A stretch of DNA of 64,000 bases from Diploscapter coronatus (taxonomy: Eukaryota > Nematoda > Chromadorea > Rhabditida > Rhabditidae): positions 19,863,201 to 19,927,200 of the forward strand of contig OZ038422.1 in NCBI GenBank assembly GCA_964036155.1, written 5' to 3'. Shown piece after piece: positions 37,938-53,847 of the stretch; the stretch's first letter is position 1, and every line of letters starts with the position of its first letter. A program made the translations under genes and the position numbers. The notes under the pieces were generated by a model that saw only the letters and a program-made list of their open reading frames with translations, did not search any database and had not been told where the DNA came from.

Positions 37938-39191
37938 TCAAATATTAAATTTTCCAACTTCTCGCCATTTATTCGTTCGTGGATCGTATTCCTCTATTGA
38001 ATTACAAAAATTTGCATATATCATTTTTTTAAATCTAAGTTAACAAATATTTCGTATAAAGATATGCAAAATCTCAGCTCACCCTCCGATAGCATACAAC
38101 TTCCCATTAGCGACAATGAGCGAATGGCTATATCTTGCATAATTCATATCAGCGGTTTGAGAAATTCGACTGTCAACTGAAACTGAGGGATCGAAACACA
38201 GACAGCATTTGAATACATCACCATCACTAAATATATAATGATATATTATTTACCATACGAAGCTAACGTTTTCCATCCTCCAGTTATGTAAATTCTTCGA
38301 TTTAACGATGGAACTCCGAATCCATCTCGGCTTTCTGGAATCTCTCCGATTTCAATCCATTCCCATTCATCATCTGATAATCGATATATCTTTCTACTTT
38401 CACGACCATCAATAACTGAATGTCCATAATTACAATAATGAATATGCTTTAATGTGACCGTATAAAATTCCATCGCATGTTATTGTTTGAGCACCACTAA
38501 TTGGAAGAGGAAAAGCAGGTCCTGTTTGCCATTTTCCATCTATTAAAACCTGAATAAATTATTTTATGGATTTAATTCGATCTTCTTACATCAACTCGAT
38601 TCGAATAATCCACATATAATCCAGGAACCCTTCCACCCAAATAATACAATTTGTCTTTGAAATAAGCGACCGATGCACCATCACGCCATTCAGGAGGATC
38701 TGATCCTACAATAAAATTAAACCAATCTATTGGCTTTTGTAATGCTACCTCTAGTGATCTGTCGAGTATTCAGATCGAAAATTTCAAACGATTTGTTATA
38801 AGCTCTAATTGCGAAAATCTAAAATTTACAAAACTGGCAACGACAAATAAAATCATCTACCTTATCTTTTGTGGTTGCAACTTCCGATGGCGATAAATAA
38901 TTAGTAAATTTCGTAATCTGCTCAACAGAATTAGTATGCAAATCAAACAGACAGATTCTCCCTTCCCAAGTTTTGCCGTTTCTATAAAACACTAAAAATA
39001 AAATTAACTTTCGCTCATACAAGAAATATTTTCCTACGATGGAATAAAATTTTCCTCTCGAGCGCTGTCGGCAAATATCTCTTAATTATTCGCATCATTC
39101 GATTGTTAGTCCAGGCCAATTGTCCCAGGTCTTTGAATTCGGGATATTCGCAGATCAACAATATAATTTCGACTGGTAACTTGGCTAGCAT
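37938..39191 (-). CDS. F-box and kelch-repeat protein, paralogue A
   Basis: The first exon (39191-39038) encodes an F-box-like start, LPVEIILLICEYPEFKDL, followed by LAWTNNRMMRIIKRYLP. Further exons (38991-38861 and several more to 37938) encode kelch-type blades: FDLNTRQITR, EWRDGASVAYFKDKLYYLGG, RIYITGGW, HSLIVANGKLYAIGG and EEYDPRTNKWREVGK. F-box/kelch proteins usually bring substrates to an SCF-type ubiquitin ligase through the beta-propeller; partner and substrate unknown. The product is small, with few blades. Introns are very short, so some junctions are uncertain, including exon 1, which could instead end a few codons later. Ends with -FNI then stop, like paralogue C. Confidence 0.75.
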
Positions 39192-40267
39192 CTTTGTTAA
39201 GAGACCTAAACAATCAGCATAGTATTATTTCAAAATGGGAATAGTAAAAGTATTGATTGAATGAAAAAATCTGCAGTTAATGATTTAGAAGTAAATGTAG
39301 CTCTATTTAAATGACATATCAAGTTGGGATTCCGTGTCAGAAATATACAAATCGAAGCTAAAAATAAGTGAGGAAGAAAAGGAAAAATGACTATGGAAGA
39401 CGAGTATTGAGAACTGAATGAAGGATGACGAATTTGGCAAATGGATCTTTGGGTCACTTACTCGGTATTTTCTGTATCCTTTCCTGCACTATATCTCTTC
39501 ATTGATTATGCAGGTGATTTTTGGAGGTGTGTCGTGACTACTTTCAAAAAGCCTTTGGGTTAGAATTGTCTTCACATTTATGATCGTAGTCTAGCAAGTC
39601 CGAATGACGTAGAATTGAACGGGATCGAGATTGGAGAAAAGTTAAAATTTTGAACTTCATAAACTTATGTTATGATGATCAGATTTGAAAGACCATTGAG
39701 CAGACACGACAGAAGTAGACGAAATAATGATGTCGGTCACTTTACCGAGTGCTTAAGAACGCACAGACCTAGAGAGAACTTAAGTCAAGATTGCTCTGCG
39801 ATCTATCCGTCATAATATGTTCTTCACAATGCTGTATCTCTAACCAGAATTAAAAAAAAAATTCTGCTGTTCGTAATAGCGTCATAACTTGTTTCATTCG
39901 TGCGACCTACCTTTCATTGATCTTTTGAGCCTGACTTAAGTACTCCATAGGTCGGGGAACTCACGACTTTAGTTCATAAGAATTGGAGAGCTCATAGTCG
40001 TATATTCAACAGATTTATTCTATTCTTATATTAAGGCAACAAATAACTGACAATGAGCAGCTGTGTTTCGTCCTGCCTAATAAAAATAACAAAGTTTTAG
40101 ACACGGTAGAGTATGATGTCATCCCTATATCGGAGAATGACAGAAAGAGAAATACAATAGCAGATGGGTGATATGGGGAAGACGCTGTGTCAGGCAAATG
40201 GCAAGTTTTCTGACCAGCGAAGAGGTCCAAAATATCGTCAAAAATGCAAAAATTGAAGAAAATGTGG

Positions 40268-40361
40268 TGCGACCAGCAGACATTAAAGATGATCCCATTT
40301 TGTGACACTGACACTGCAGTTTTAGCGTCAGTGTCAAACTCGTTTAATGTCTGGCGACCAG
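40268..40361. repeat. Foldback inside the kelch A-B spacer
   Basis: TGACACTGAC (40303-40312) pairs exactly with GTCAGTGTCA (40327-40336). The pairing continues outward imperfectly through GACCAGCAGACATTAAA on the left and TTTAATGTCTGGCGACCA on the right. It lies in a block (about 39860-40460) absent from kelch unit C. Its right half contains the stop codon and last codons of paralogue B. Confidence 0.65.
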
Positions 40362-41709
40362 GATCGCAAAAAAACAAATCCCCAGAAACAGAATAAATAG
40401 AACAAACGAGAACAGAAGCAGAATTCCAGTACTTTTGCTAGTTGCAGGCAGGTTTCTCAATATTCCTAATTCTCGCCATTTATTCGTTTGTGGATCATAT
40501 TCCTCGATTGAATTGCAAAGATTTTCATAGAAAGCTTCTTGAAATCTAAGTTAACGAATATTTCGTATAAAGATGTGCAAAATCTCAGCTCACCCTCCGA
40601 TTGCATACAATTTCCCGTTAGCGACAATGAGCGAATGATCCTTTCTCGCATAATCCATATCAACGATTCGAGAAATTCGACTGTCAACTGGAGCTGTGGG
40701 GTCGAAACACAGACAGGATTTGAATACATTAGGATAACTAAATATATAATGATACACTATTTATCATACAAAATTAACGACTCCCATCCTCCAGTTATAT
40801 AAATTCTTCCATTTAGCGATGCAACTCCAGAATAATCTCGTTGTTCTGGAATCTCTCCAATTTCAACCCATTCCCGTTCATCGTCTGATAATCGATATAT
40901 CTTTTCACTTTCACGACCATCAATAGCTGAATATCCACAACTACAATAATGAATATGCTATAGTGTGACCGTATAAAATTTCATCGCATGTTATTGTTTG
41001 AGCAAATTCAATTGGAAAAGGAAATGTAGGTCCTCCTTGCCATTTTCCGTCTATTAAAATCTGAACTAACTATTTAATATCCTTTCGTTCAATCTTTTTA
41101 CATCAACTCGATTAGTATATTCCCTTGTTTTACGATCCTCTCCACCCAAATAATAAAGTTTATCTTTGAAATACGCCACTGATGCAAATATACGCCATTC
41201 AGGAGGATTTGGACCTGCAAAAATGGAATCAGCTTAAACCAATCTGTTGACTTTTGTAATGTTACCTCTAGTGATTTGTCGAGTATTCAGATCGAAAATT
41301 TCAAACGATTTTTTATAAGATCCAATTGCGAAAATCTAAAATTTACAAAATTGGCAATGTCAAATAAAATAATCTACTTTATTTTTTGTAGTTGCTACTT
41401 CCCATGGCCATAAACGACTAGTAAATTTCGCAATCTGTTTAACAGAGTTAGTATGAGAATCAAACATACAAATTATTCCTTCCGAAAATATGTCTTTTTT
41501 ATAAGGCACTAAATATTTAAATTAATTTTCGAGAATATAAGAAATATTTTCCTACGATAGAATAAAATTTCCCTCTCGAGGGCTTTCGGCAGATATTTCT
41601 TGATTATTTGCATCATTCGATTGTTAGTCCGGGCCAATTGTTTCAGCTCTTTGGATTCGGGATATTCGCAGATCAACAATATAATTTCGACTGGTAAATT
41701 GGCTAACAT
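40344..41709 (-). CDS. F-box and kelch-repeat protein, paralogue B, with C-terminal membrane helix
   Basis: Same exon order as paralogue A: the F-box start LPVEIILLICEYPESKEL at 41709, then kelch segments (KIYRLSDDEREWVEIGEIP, RIYITGGW, HSLIVANGKLYAIGG, EEYDPQTNKWRELG). All frames checked are open. Where A and C read RFNI or KFNI and stop, B diverges and continues for some 40 residues into a strongly hydrophobic run of about 25 residues (FSFVLFILFLGICFFAILVA at its core), then RH and stop at 40344. This predicts a tail-anchored protein, unlike the soluble paralogues. The tail comes from sequence not shared with A or C. Confidence 0.7.
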
Positions 41710-41999
41710 CTTCGTTAAGAGACCTAAACAACCATCATAGTATTATTTCAAAATGGAAATAGTAAAAGTATTGATTGAATGAGAAAGTCTGCAATTAATG
41801 ATTTAGAAGTGGAAGTAACTCTGTTTAGGTAACATCAAGTTAAGATTCGGAATATATAAATTGAAGCTAAAAATAAGTGAGAAAGAAAAAGAAGAATGAC
41901 TATGGAAGACGAGAATTGAGAACTGAATGAAGGATGACGAATTTGGCAAATGGATCTTTGGGTCACTTACTCGGTATTTTCTTTATCTTTTCATGCACT

Positions 42000-43144
42000 A
42001 TTTCCTCTTAATTGATTATGCAGGTGATTTTTGGAGGTGTGTCGTGACTACTTTCAAAAAGCCTTTGGGTTAGAATTGTCTTCACATTTATGACCAGAAT
42101 CTGTCTAGCAAGTCCGAATGACGTAGGATTGAACGGAACCTAGATTGGGGAAAAATGAAAGTTCTGAGTTGAATAAATTTATGTTATGATGATCAGATTT
42201 GAAAGACCATTGAGCAGACACGACAGAAGTAGACAAAATAATGATGTCAGTCGCTTTATCGTATGCTTAAGAACGCACAGACCTAGGAAGGACTTAAGTC
42301 AAGATTGCTCTATGATCAGCCCTCCATAATATTCCTTTCACAATGCTGTATCTCTAACCAGAAATTTCAAAATTTAGAGAAAAATCCTACAATATGCATG
42401 TCAACCGATAGAGCTTGAAAAACAGCAACTTTTGTGAAGACGCCTCATAATTATCTATTATGGTATGTGTGGTATGGAGGTTTGAATGAGTCAGACCCAC
42501 GAAAATGACAAAAATCTTCAAAAATTCATAACTTTGCAAAAATCAAACGAATTCGAAAAAATTTTTCGGGATATAGCAGATTAAGGGCAATACTTCATTT
42601 TTGCTTCCCAGAGTATCGTGCTACCACTTTATTATGGTACCATATGGGCCCATGGTATACCGCCCATATGGGTTTGATCTGGATCCGGACCCCCTTTGAC
42701 AGTTGTTCTGTTTATTCGTGAAATGACTTAGAAATGTTCAAAGATAGTAATGCCTTGAAAAACATAATCTTGCATTATTCTATTTTAAATCTACCCTTCA
42801 ACAAGTTATCAGTATCTTTTCTTCCTTCGTCTTTTTAGGAGCAGTTTCATAATTGTGATTGATGGCTGTTCACGAGGAATTGATTGCTTTCAAAATTCCA
42901 ATGTCTATTACATATTATCACTTATGAGCAATCGTGCTCATTTTCAATCAACCAGCTGCACTTCAAGTGCAATAATCTGCCTCTCATAGTCATTTTTTTT
43001 ATTATTTGCGTGTCGATTTTCTAGTCTTCGATAGCCTCCAGTTCAATCAGTCTAACCTCCCCTTGCACTGATAACACAAACACTCATCTTCATTTGTGAG
43101 TATCATTTGTCCATATTCAATCATCCTTCATACGTCCCCTTCAG
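42000..43144. other. Spacer: end of kelch unit B and ACBP upstream region
   Basis: From about 41710 to 42665 the sequence repeats the region upstream of paralogue C (62199-63120), including a GGTATTTTCT...TATGCAGGTGATTTTTGGAGGTGTGTCGTGAC core also found upstream of A. Around 42635-42675 short palindromic words built on CCATATGGG occur. 42680-43140 is AT-rich and ends in TTCAG at 43144 directly before the ACBP ATG, a likely trans-splice or 5' intron acceptor. Confidence 0.5.
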
Positions 43145-45693
43145 ATGTCTGCAATTCCCACTTCTAGGCGTAGTTACAGCATTGAAGAACAATTCAATGC
43201 GGCCGTGTGGATCGTTCAGCATTTGCCCAAAGAAGGTTAGTCTTTTCCAATTATTTAGTAGCTTAAAATCAAACAAATAATTCTCCACTTATCTATTTTC
43301 TTTTCATTGGTAGCAAAATTGCTCGTTTAGCGACGCTATTGACTAGTGCTATGCATAACCAAAAATAAGCACTTTCGTCGAAAATTGTTTCCAAAAATGC
43401 ACTATGGATTTCGATTGTTCTTAATCAATATTGCAAGAAGGAAGAAAATAGAGTCAAGGAAAAAGCTCCGCTGAATTTATGATAATAGGTACGGTAAGGG
43501 CTGTGAGAAAAACTGCACGATTTTACATCAATCAGTAACGACAGAATGGTTCTTTGAAGGAGTTATGAATCCTGTTCAGAAAAACACTTTATTCGAAATT
43601 GACGCGCGAATTTGGATGCCCGAAGTGAGAAAAGATGAAGAGGAGATTAATTCATTTGTCTTTTTCGAAGCCGATCGCCTTGGTGACCTGTCCTTTTTCG
43701 TTCGAAATCGCCAATGTCTCGTTGTCGTTGTTCCTCACCAAGTAGACTCTGCGGCCATCGGCGCACTGCAAGAAGAGCTTTATGATTTTGTAACTACCGA
43801 TCAGAAATGAATCCGAAATTCTGACGTAAGAAAACTTCGATTTTTTTTCCTAGCCTTATTATTCCCCACTAGGTGGGGGTCGGCTAGAAACTTCGATTCA
43901 AGTCACGAAATTTGTGAAGATCAGCTTTGATTCCGATTTTGTCTTGCTTCTGATAACTATCTTCTTTTCTGATTGCAAACCTTGAGTGCATAGATGGTCT
44001 CGTTGTTTGCGGGTCTGAAGATGTGAATGAGTTTGCCTCCGTCGCTCAGTTTGTGCAGAGTCTTGTAGTCCCCTTTAATTGTTCATTTTTATTCAATATT
44101 TGTTTTACTCATCATTTGTAGTCATTTCACTGTATGTCTTCTGCTCTGCCTTACCAGGACCGAGCTCCAGATTGGGGCAAATGGCCGTCGAAGTGGTCGA
44201 TTTGAAGGACGGCACAGCAGACACACTCTTGGCTGGTCTCTCCAAGTTCTGCTGCAAGACATTCATTCATTTCATAGCATTTTCGAGTTCGTGAATGAGA
44301 CAAGAATGGGTTCAACGTCGAAAATCTTGGCCTCCTGTATTTGCACCGTCGGAACACTAGCACAGTCTTTTTCTTATTTCTCCCCGTTGCTTACATTTCA
44401 TCACCCTAAAAGCGCAGTATATAATACAGTAACACAGGAGGGCCGAAATCTTTGATGCTCAACTCCGTGTCTCCTTGATTGTTTTCCTCTTCCAACAAAC
44501 TAACCACCATGGCCTCAATGACTGGTTTGTAGGAGAATTCCTTGGGGAATTTAGCAGGTTCGGAGTTGTTGATGTCGCTCATCGAGTTGATTCGAGTCGA
44601 TAATGAAGTTCATCCAGATTCGACAGTCGACTAATATTCTCTCTGCTGCTTGCTAATTTCATTGCACTCTTCTAGTAGAGAATTGTAAAGATGAAACAGT
44701 GCCAGATTGTGAACAGTACTGATCTGCAGTTCAGAAACGATTTTCAAAACTGGCCACGAGATTGGAGTAGATTTGCGCTCCAATCGATAACATTTCTCAC
44801 TCCGAACAGCTCTGATTGTGCAAAACTATCATGAACCATCTTGAAGGAAGAGAATATTCCAGATCAGCTATCGCATGAATTGGTTGTTGCAGAAATCGAT
44901 ACCGATATCGATTCTAATCTTTAAAAATAGGAGATTTGATTTCATCCTAGTGAAGGTTACTCCTGATTCCAACCGATTACTATCAGTTACCGTAACTTAT
45001 CATCATTCAGAATGACGATACCTTCAATCCTCAATTCAGGTCCAGTGGAAAACAGCTGGTCAGACAAGTTGAAGATGTACGCTCTCTATAAGCAGGCCAC
45101 TGCAGGCAAATGCACCACCCCACAGCCTTATATGTTCCAAATCGAGGAAAGACTCAAATGGTAAATGAAGGATGGAGATGGAGGGAAATGAAGGAAAGGT
45201 TAAGGAATGCTTGGAATGAGTTGGGGGACAAGGAGATGCAAGAGGCCATGGCTGAATATGTCGAGTTGGCACTCGAATTGGTGAGTAAAAATGATGATGA
45301 AATTGATTAGATTACTGATTTTCATCAAAATCTGGCCTGTCTCTCATTCGCTTTCTCACTTTAAAACGTTCTCTCGTCTATCTGCTAAATTTGTAAAAGA
45401 AAATTATTGAATAGAAGTTGTGACCGTTGCCAAATGGTATTTCTAAACTCGACATCTTACCACTACGATACAGTCGCTTTACTCTGTTCGCCGTCAAAAT
45501 ATATATGTCTCAGAGAAAGAAGAAGCCAAAAATAAGAGCCAGGACCAGCTTGAATGAAAAAGTATAAAGGCTTGCATTGCAGATAGAAAAAGCCGAAGGC
45601 GAGCACGACATAATGAGCTATATGACTGATCCGAAATATGCAGAGGACCCGAAAATTATTGAACTATTGGAGAAAGAAGACGAATTTAGAGAG
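43145..45693 (+). CDS. Acyl-CoA-binding protein (ACBP domain)
   Basis: Exons 43145-43235, 45040-45160, 45205-45280 and 45583-45693 join in frame. Residues 1-100 form the four-helix ACBP fold: FNAAVWIVQHLPKEGPV, then KLKMYALYKQATAGKC (the YKQAT motif that contacts the CoA and acyl chain), ERLKWNAWNELGDK and EAMAEYVELALEL. A charged C-terminal extension follows (about 37 residues, ending LLEKEDEFRE). The family binds long-chain acyl-CoA esters for transport and buffering in the cytosol. The 44-bp intron 45161-45204 ends TTAAG rather than CAG. The 3' end is unsure: either the frame runs on to a stop near 45825 or a donor after 45693 leads to an exon I could not find. Intron 1 is 1.8 kb and contains a minus-strand gene. 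Confidence 0.85.
43652..44582 (-). CDS. Unidentified small gene nested in ACBP intron 1
   Basis: Minus-strand coding-like pieces: an ATG at 44582 starting MSDINNSEPAKFPKEF; a segment ending ICPNLELGPG near 44154; an exon near 44070-44000 with LHKLSDGGKLIHIF and NNETIYALK; and a last exon near 43790-43652 with CADGRRVYLVRNNDNETL, ending KDK and a stop at 43652. The last three join in phase through short introns; the middle (44230-44480) is uncertain. Two segments share a D-G-(G/R)-(K/R)-(L/V)...NNxET pattern, hinting at a small internal repeat. Codon use is GC-rich like neighbouring real exons. No family recognised. Confidence 0.4.
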
Positions 45694-45704
45694 GTAGGAA
45701 GCAG

Positions 45705-45813
45705 GGATGGGCGAAATTTCGTATTATTTTCGTGTAACCCTAATTTTGTGATTTTTGAACAAATTAAAAGTTTTCATTTCGAAAATCGTTTAAATTTTCA
45801 CTTTCGCCCATCC
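45705..45813. repeat. Small foldback after the last visible ACBP exon
   Basis: GGATGGGCGAAA near 45705 pairs with TTTCGCCCATCC ending at 45813. It overlaps the readthrough frame of the ACBP gene, so the readthrough C terminus, if used, would be element-derived. Confidence 0.5.
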
Positions 45814-45844
45814 GTTGTAGGGTAGGGGTGTGTGAAAATTGAAT

Positions 45845-46250
45845 CTATTGGGTTGATCCATAAGTTCGTAGCACATTCGAATAAATTTCTTTGTATTTAA
45901 CAAATACAGATGGAGTTTTGCGTTTGCATAGTTGCTTCACAAAAGGTGCTTAGAATTCAATGGCGAGTCGAGTGATACCAAGTTTGACAGTTTGATCACC
46001 TTAAAAAATCGATTTCTCATCTAAGATGAGACTATTATGCAAAAATGTTATTATTACGCACATCTACTAAATGAAGTGACGGAGTTTTGAGACGTATCAT
46101 GTGAAAGCCCATACTAGCGGTATTAATACCAAAATCCTATCTGGATTCGCCAGATACAGAGAAAATTATGAAGCCCGCTAAGAACCTATGGACCAATCCA
46201 ATAATTGGAAAGTTCAGAAATTCGCGGTTCTTGGAAGGACTTCTGTGAAA
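45845..46250. mobile_element. Possible degraded mariner-like fragment
   Basis: The stretch at about 45850-45875 (TTGGGTTGATCCATAAGTTCGTAGC) resembles the outer end of mariner-family elements, which often read TTGGGTTG...AAGTTCGTAGC. No intact transposase frame follows; all frames have stops. No matching opposite terminus was found within the window. Confidence 0.3.
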
Positions 46251-46439
46251 GGACATGAAGGGAAAGTCGTCGAATTTAATGGAAAGAAGATTCAACTTTG
46301 AAGTTTCGGCGAATTTGAAATACCTGCAAGAGAAATTCCTATTTGGGAACTTCTCGTTAGAATTAGATTATCCAAATGATTAAAGACAAACATTGCCGAT
46401 TGATTATCTTCATTTAAAAACATGAGGAAAACTAAGATA

Positions 46440-46720
46440 CTGAATAAACGGATAAATATTGAATGGGAACTCGTCAGTTTCAATGAAATGAATGAAGACA
46501 AAGATTGGGAAAGTAGTATTGAGTTGAATAAATGGAAGACAAAACTATTGAAAGAATAGTTCTTGAGAAATCGTCAATTTCAATAAGATGATGAAAAGCA
46601 ACATTTGTGAAAGTAATATTGAAATGAAGATATGAAAGAGGGAAATCTGGATTAGAAATTATCTAGGAAAGGAATAAATCGTCAGTTTCAATAAAACGAT
46701 GAATAAATGAGTTTGCACAC
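46440..46720. repeat. Degenerate tandem repeats, unit about 110 bp
   Basis: Three copies start with TCGTCAGTTTCAATGAAATG, TCGTCAATTTCAATAAGATG and TCGTCAGTTTCAATAAAACG at about 46471, 46571 and 46680, each followed by A/G-rich sequence with AAAGTA and GAATAAA words. The repeats lie between the convergent ACBP and RAD21 genes. Confidence 0.55.
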
Positions 46721-46822
46721 ATAAACGAAGTGATGACACAGAATAAAAGTAAGAACAAATGTGAATGAAGTGAATTATATACCAAAAGTAAATGAAAGAA
46801 TAAACCTAAGAAGAATGATGGC

Positions 46823-49800
46823 CTACTTGGGTGTGGATTTGGTTGGATCGTGAAGGTTGAGGAACTGGTCAGTGAGAATTTGGATGCAGGGCCTGAGGAG
46901 GATCTCCCCGAAGGGCTCCGTCTGCTGCACGCTGATCGCCTCCATCCACAGCAGCTGCAACAGGCAAACGAATGAGATCGCTGATTCTTTCGGAGTGAAG
47001 TACTCAAGTCGAGTCAGAATCGAGGAGAACTTCACCTGCAAAAATCATCCATCTTCCCATCGTTTTACTATCCATTATTTAATCGTCGATTTTTGAGATT
47101 CGATCCGAGATTTTCTTTTCATTTTTCTTCACAAAAGCTTCATTTACAACTCAGGCCACTCTCTTTCTATTCAAAAATTTCACCCCGAAATTCGATTTGA
47201 CATATCCACTTGAGGACCCCACTCATAAGATTCTTCTTCTAAACATTGATAGAAAAATATCCACTACTTTCCTGGGTAGTACTAAAATTTTATATAAGAT
47301 CGGCAAATCTAGTGGAAAAATGGGATTCAAAGTTCTCTCACTAAATATCGAAAATGACAACTGATCCCACCATTTCATCATCACCATCAGGACTGCACTG
47401 CTGTTCCCTCTGGATTCCCTCGAACAGTTCCCTGCATTTTTCTGCCCAGGTCGACGATGATGTAACGGGAGACTCGGAGCGGGAAGGACTAAGGATAGGA
47501 GGAAGAAATTGATATTCTAAACCATGAAAATCGGAATACTCGAACAGATAAAGGAATTCCAATCTAATTTTTCTCTTATTCCCATCTCGATCTTTTGTAT
47601 TCTAATGATCGTAAAATTCTTGCCTGGAGGAGGCGGTGTGGGAGTCTTTTCGGCCTCGACCTCTAGTATCTCAGTGCGCCCATAAGGAAGAGCAACAGCA
47701 TCGTCTTCCAAGTCGACCACCTCGGTTCTCGCATAGCGAATCTCCTCGTTGAGATCATCCTGGAAGCAGGTCACATCATTCTGCAGCCATTTCAACATTC
47801 CAACCTGGTTGACCACCAGAGGCGTATTCGGTTGCGACTCTCTCGGATCTCCAGCTGATGTATATCGTCTGCGCTTCTTCTCTTCTCGCTCTCGAAGTCT
47901 ATCCAGAGTGCCACGATATAGCTGAAAGAAGAGATGTGTTGAAATCCGTGGATAATTCGAACAAATTTAACTCTGAATTAATCTTCAAAAAAAATCCCTC
48001 GTCAATTTTTCTGTAGCAATGAATGTAATTTCGAATACGACACAAATGAACAAGAAATATCCTTTCTGGCATTATGGTGGCTATGAATTGATGAGTAACG
48101 AACCTGTAGAATGGGATTGCTGTGTCTGACTCGAATGGCAACAGGCCGATTGTTGAGACTGTGCAGACTGCCCTCTGCACTGGCTCGCATCAGTCGCAAA
48201 GTGGGTGGACCCAGTGCCATCTTCTGGATTGTGTCCCTCAAAATTACAGGTATTTACAGATTCCCACAATACTCATTGCTCGAAAACTTGTAATATGAAA
48301 AATAGGAATATAAAATTTCGAAAGTTATTTCATACACAATTGCACTTATAACATTTGACAGCTTCATAGCTTCTCACCAAATTAAAAAAAAAACCTTTTT
48401 TTCTGATTTGGTGTAAAATATCTAGAAAAGAATATTCTTCGTACTAATTGCGTCAGAAAACGGAGTTATAGCTAACCCAACCTGTAATCATGTGCATTTC
48501 GCTCCATCCTCTCCTGGCTGATCTCCTTCACTCTGTCGATCCTCAGCTCGCGATTTCTCCGACCCGCTCCAGATTGGCTGCTTCTTTCGTTGTCTTCTTC
48601 ATCCATGTTTGGATCGCTCTGATGAAGCTTTGTGTGGACAAGGCTTGGAGATGGAAGCCTCGGAGTTGGTTCTGAAATTTAATGAGAAATTACACAAGGA
48701 AGGAATAAACAAATGGGGGTACCTTTGGAGTTCAAAATGCTGGTTCGAGCGATGGGCATTTGGTCTGCTTCAGACGTTAACTCCTTGTTCTCGTCTTGGT
48801 CTTGTTCGGGAGGAAGAGGAGGAGGAAAAGAAATATTGGGTGTTGTTGGATTGACGCTCTTGCGCGCTCTTTCAGACTCAAACTCGGCCATGTCATCGGG
48901 ATTGTTGTCAGGCGGCATGATGTCCCATCCATCCCCTCCTCCAGCGAAACTGAAAGTGAAAAATATTGATTGATGGCTGAGCGGGGAGGGAAAACGCGCA
49001 TGACTAACTCGTTAGGCAGAGCAGGCGACGGCACTCTGAAGGGTGTGGTGGCAGCGTAGGGAGGGTTGAAGCTGGGCAGGGGAGCCTGATTCGAGTCGGT
49101 CACGATGGCCTCCCACTCGCCGAAGTCGTCGCTGCAGACCGGATGGAATTGGGCGACCGTCTCGAAGTCGTCCTCGATCAGCGTGATGTCCTCCGCTCGG
49201 CCTCGTCCCACCTCTTTCGAGGGGGACGGAGTCCTTTCCTGAAAGTGTCCATAAGGGTGATCTCCAGAATCCGCGTAATCAGAAAGTCAATTTTAAAATA
49301 ACTTGCACAATCGTTAAGAAAAAAAACATCTTCTCAGGGATCTTTCTAAATTCGATTTTGCATCAGTTAAAACTCAATCGTTTTTCTTCAAATTGCAATA
49401 CGATTTTCATTGAGAAATTATAAAATCATCATCATGTTCGAGTAGATGAAGGTGTAGCGAAGAATGCAACAGATAGAACACAATTCAAACAAGATGGAGA
49501 CTCGATGGAAATGTGCATTGGAGTTCACCTCGGTAATGGGAGGATTGACATTTGGATCATTAGGCCCAGGCAGCGATGCTCGTGGAAATGGCTCTATGAA
49601 GGGGATGAACCCGATCCTCTGCGCGGCCGTCTGCTTCACGCGGCAGAACAGCTCCTCCGTGTCCACCAGCAAAAAGCCCGTCTTCTTCGAGTAGATCCGC
49701 ACTATTCCCAGCAACAGATGACTCGTTGTTCGCAGTGAGATCTTCGCCTCAAATTCGGAAGAAAATGAATCAATCATATGGTTTGTTCTTCTTATTTCAC

Positions 49801-50130
49801 TAATTCAAACAATCGTCTAAAATACGATTTGTTTCTATTATCTTTTCGTTTCAAAAATGTTTTGCAGAATTTCCCTCATCGCAATGCGCTACAAGCTCCA
49901 AGCTCGCACAAAACTTCATCATTAATTGCTAATATTCCTAATCTCAGGAATACTCATTTATCTTTTCCTAATTTCCCCTTTCTTACCGTGGGCCGAATGA
50001 CTTGCTGCACGGCAACGTCCAGATTGGACTCGAGAATCTGCTGCCTGGTGAGCTTCTTCTCCCAGTGCGCGGCCAGCCAGATCTTCGCCAGCGGGCCGTG
50101 GCGGGAGAATGTTACTAGATTGTAGAACAT
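46823..50130 (-). CDS. Cohesin kleisin subunit, RAD21/SCC1 family
   Basis: Nine exons join to exactly 599 residues plus stop: 50130-49987, 49747-49529, 49238-49009, 48949-48723, 48671-48482, 48236-48104, 47921-47624, 47516-47371 and 47035-46823. The N terminus is the kleisin winged-helix motif: MFYNLVTFSRHGPLAKIWLA, WEKKLTRQQILESNL and LRTTSHLLLGIVRIYSKK. The last 71 residues are the C-terminal winged helix (ISFVCLLQLLWMEAISVQQT, FGEILLRP). The acidic, Pro/Ser-rich middle is where separase cleavage sites usually lie. RAD21 closes the SMC1/SMC3 ring for sister-chromatid cohesion in the nucleus. Nematodes have several kleisins (SCC-1, COH-1, COH-3/4, REC-8); the type cannot be fixed by eye. One intron has a GC donor (after 47624) and two have TTTGAG acceptors (at 49748 and 48237). 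Confidence 0.9.
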
Positions 50131-50321
50131 TCTGCAAAACACGAGAAAAATCACAGAAAAAACACGCGAGAAATAAAACGATGAAACGGAAAATGAATGA
50201 ATTCGAGCAAGTGTCAATTCAAACCACTTCCGGTTTTCGATCGAGTTGGTTTATTTTTCGGCTCTTTTCTGTTGAATTGGGTTTTTGGAATTTTCTGAGT
50301 TTAGTGAGTTTTTAGGATTGG
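50131..50321. promoter_or_regulatory. Candidate bidirectional promoter between RAD21 and CYP4
   Basis: Only 191 bp separate the two divergent start codons. It is AT-rich, with no open frame and no obvious TATA box. Shared control is an inference from spacing only. Confidence 0.4.
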
Positions 50322-53847
<3,526 letters not shown>

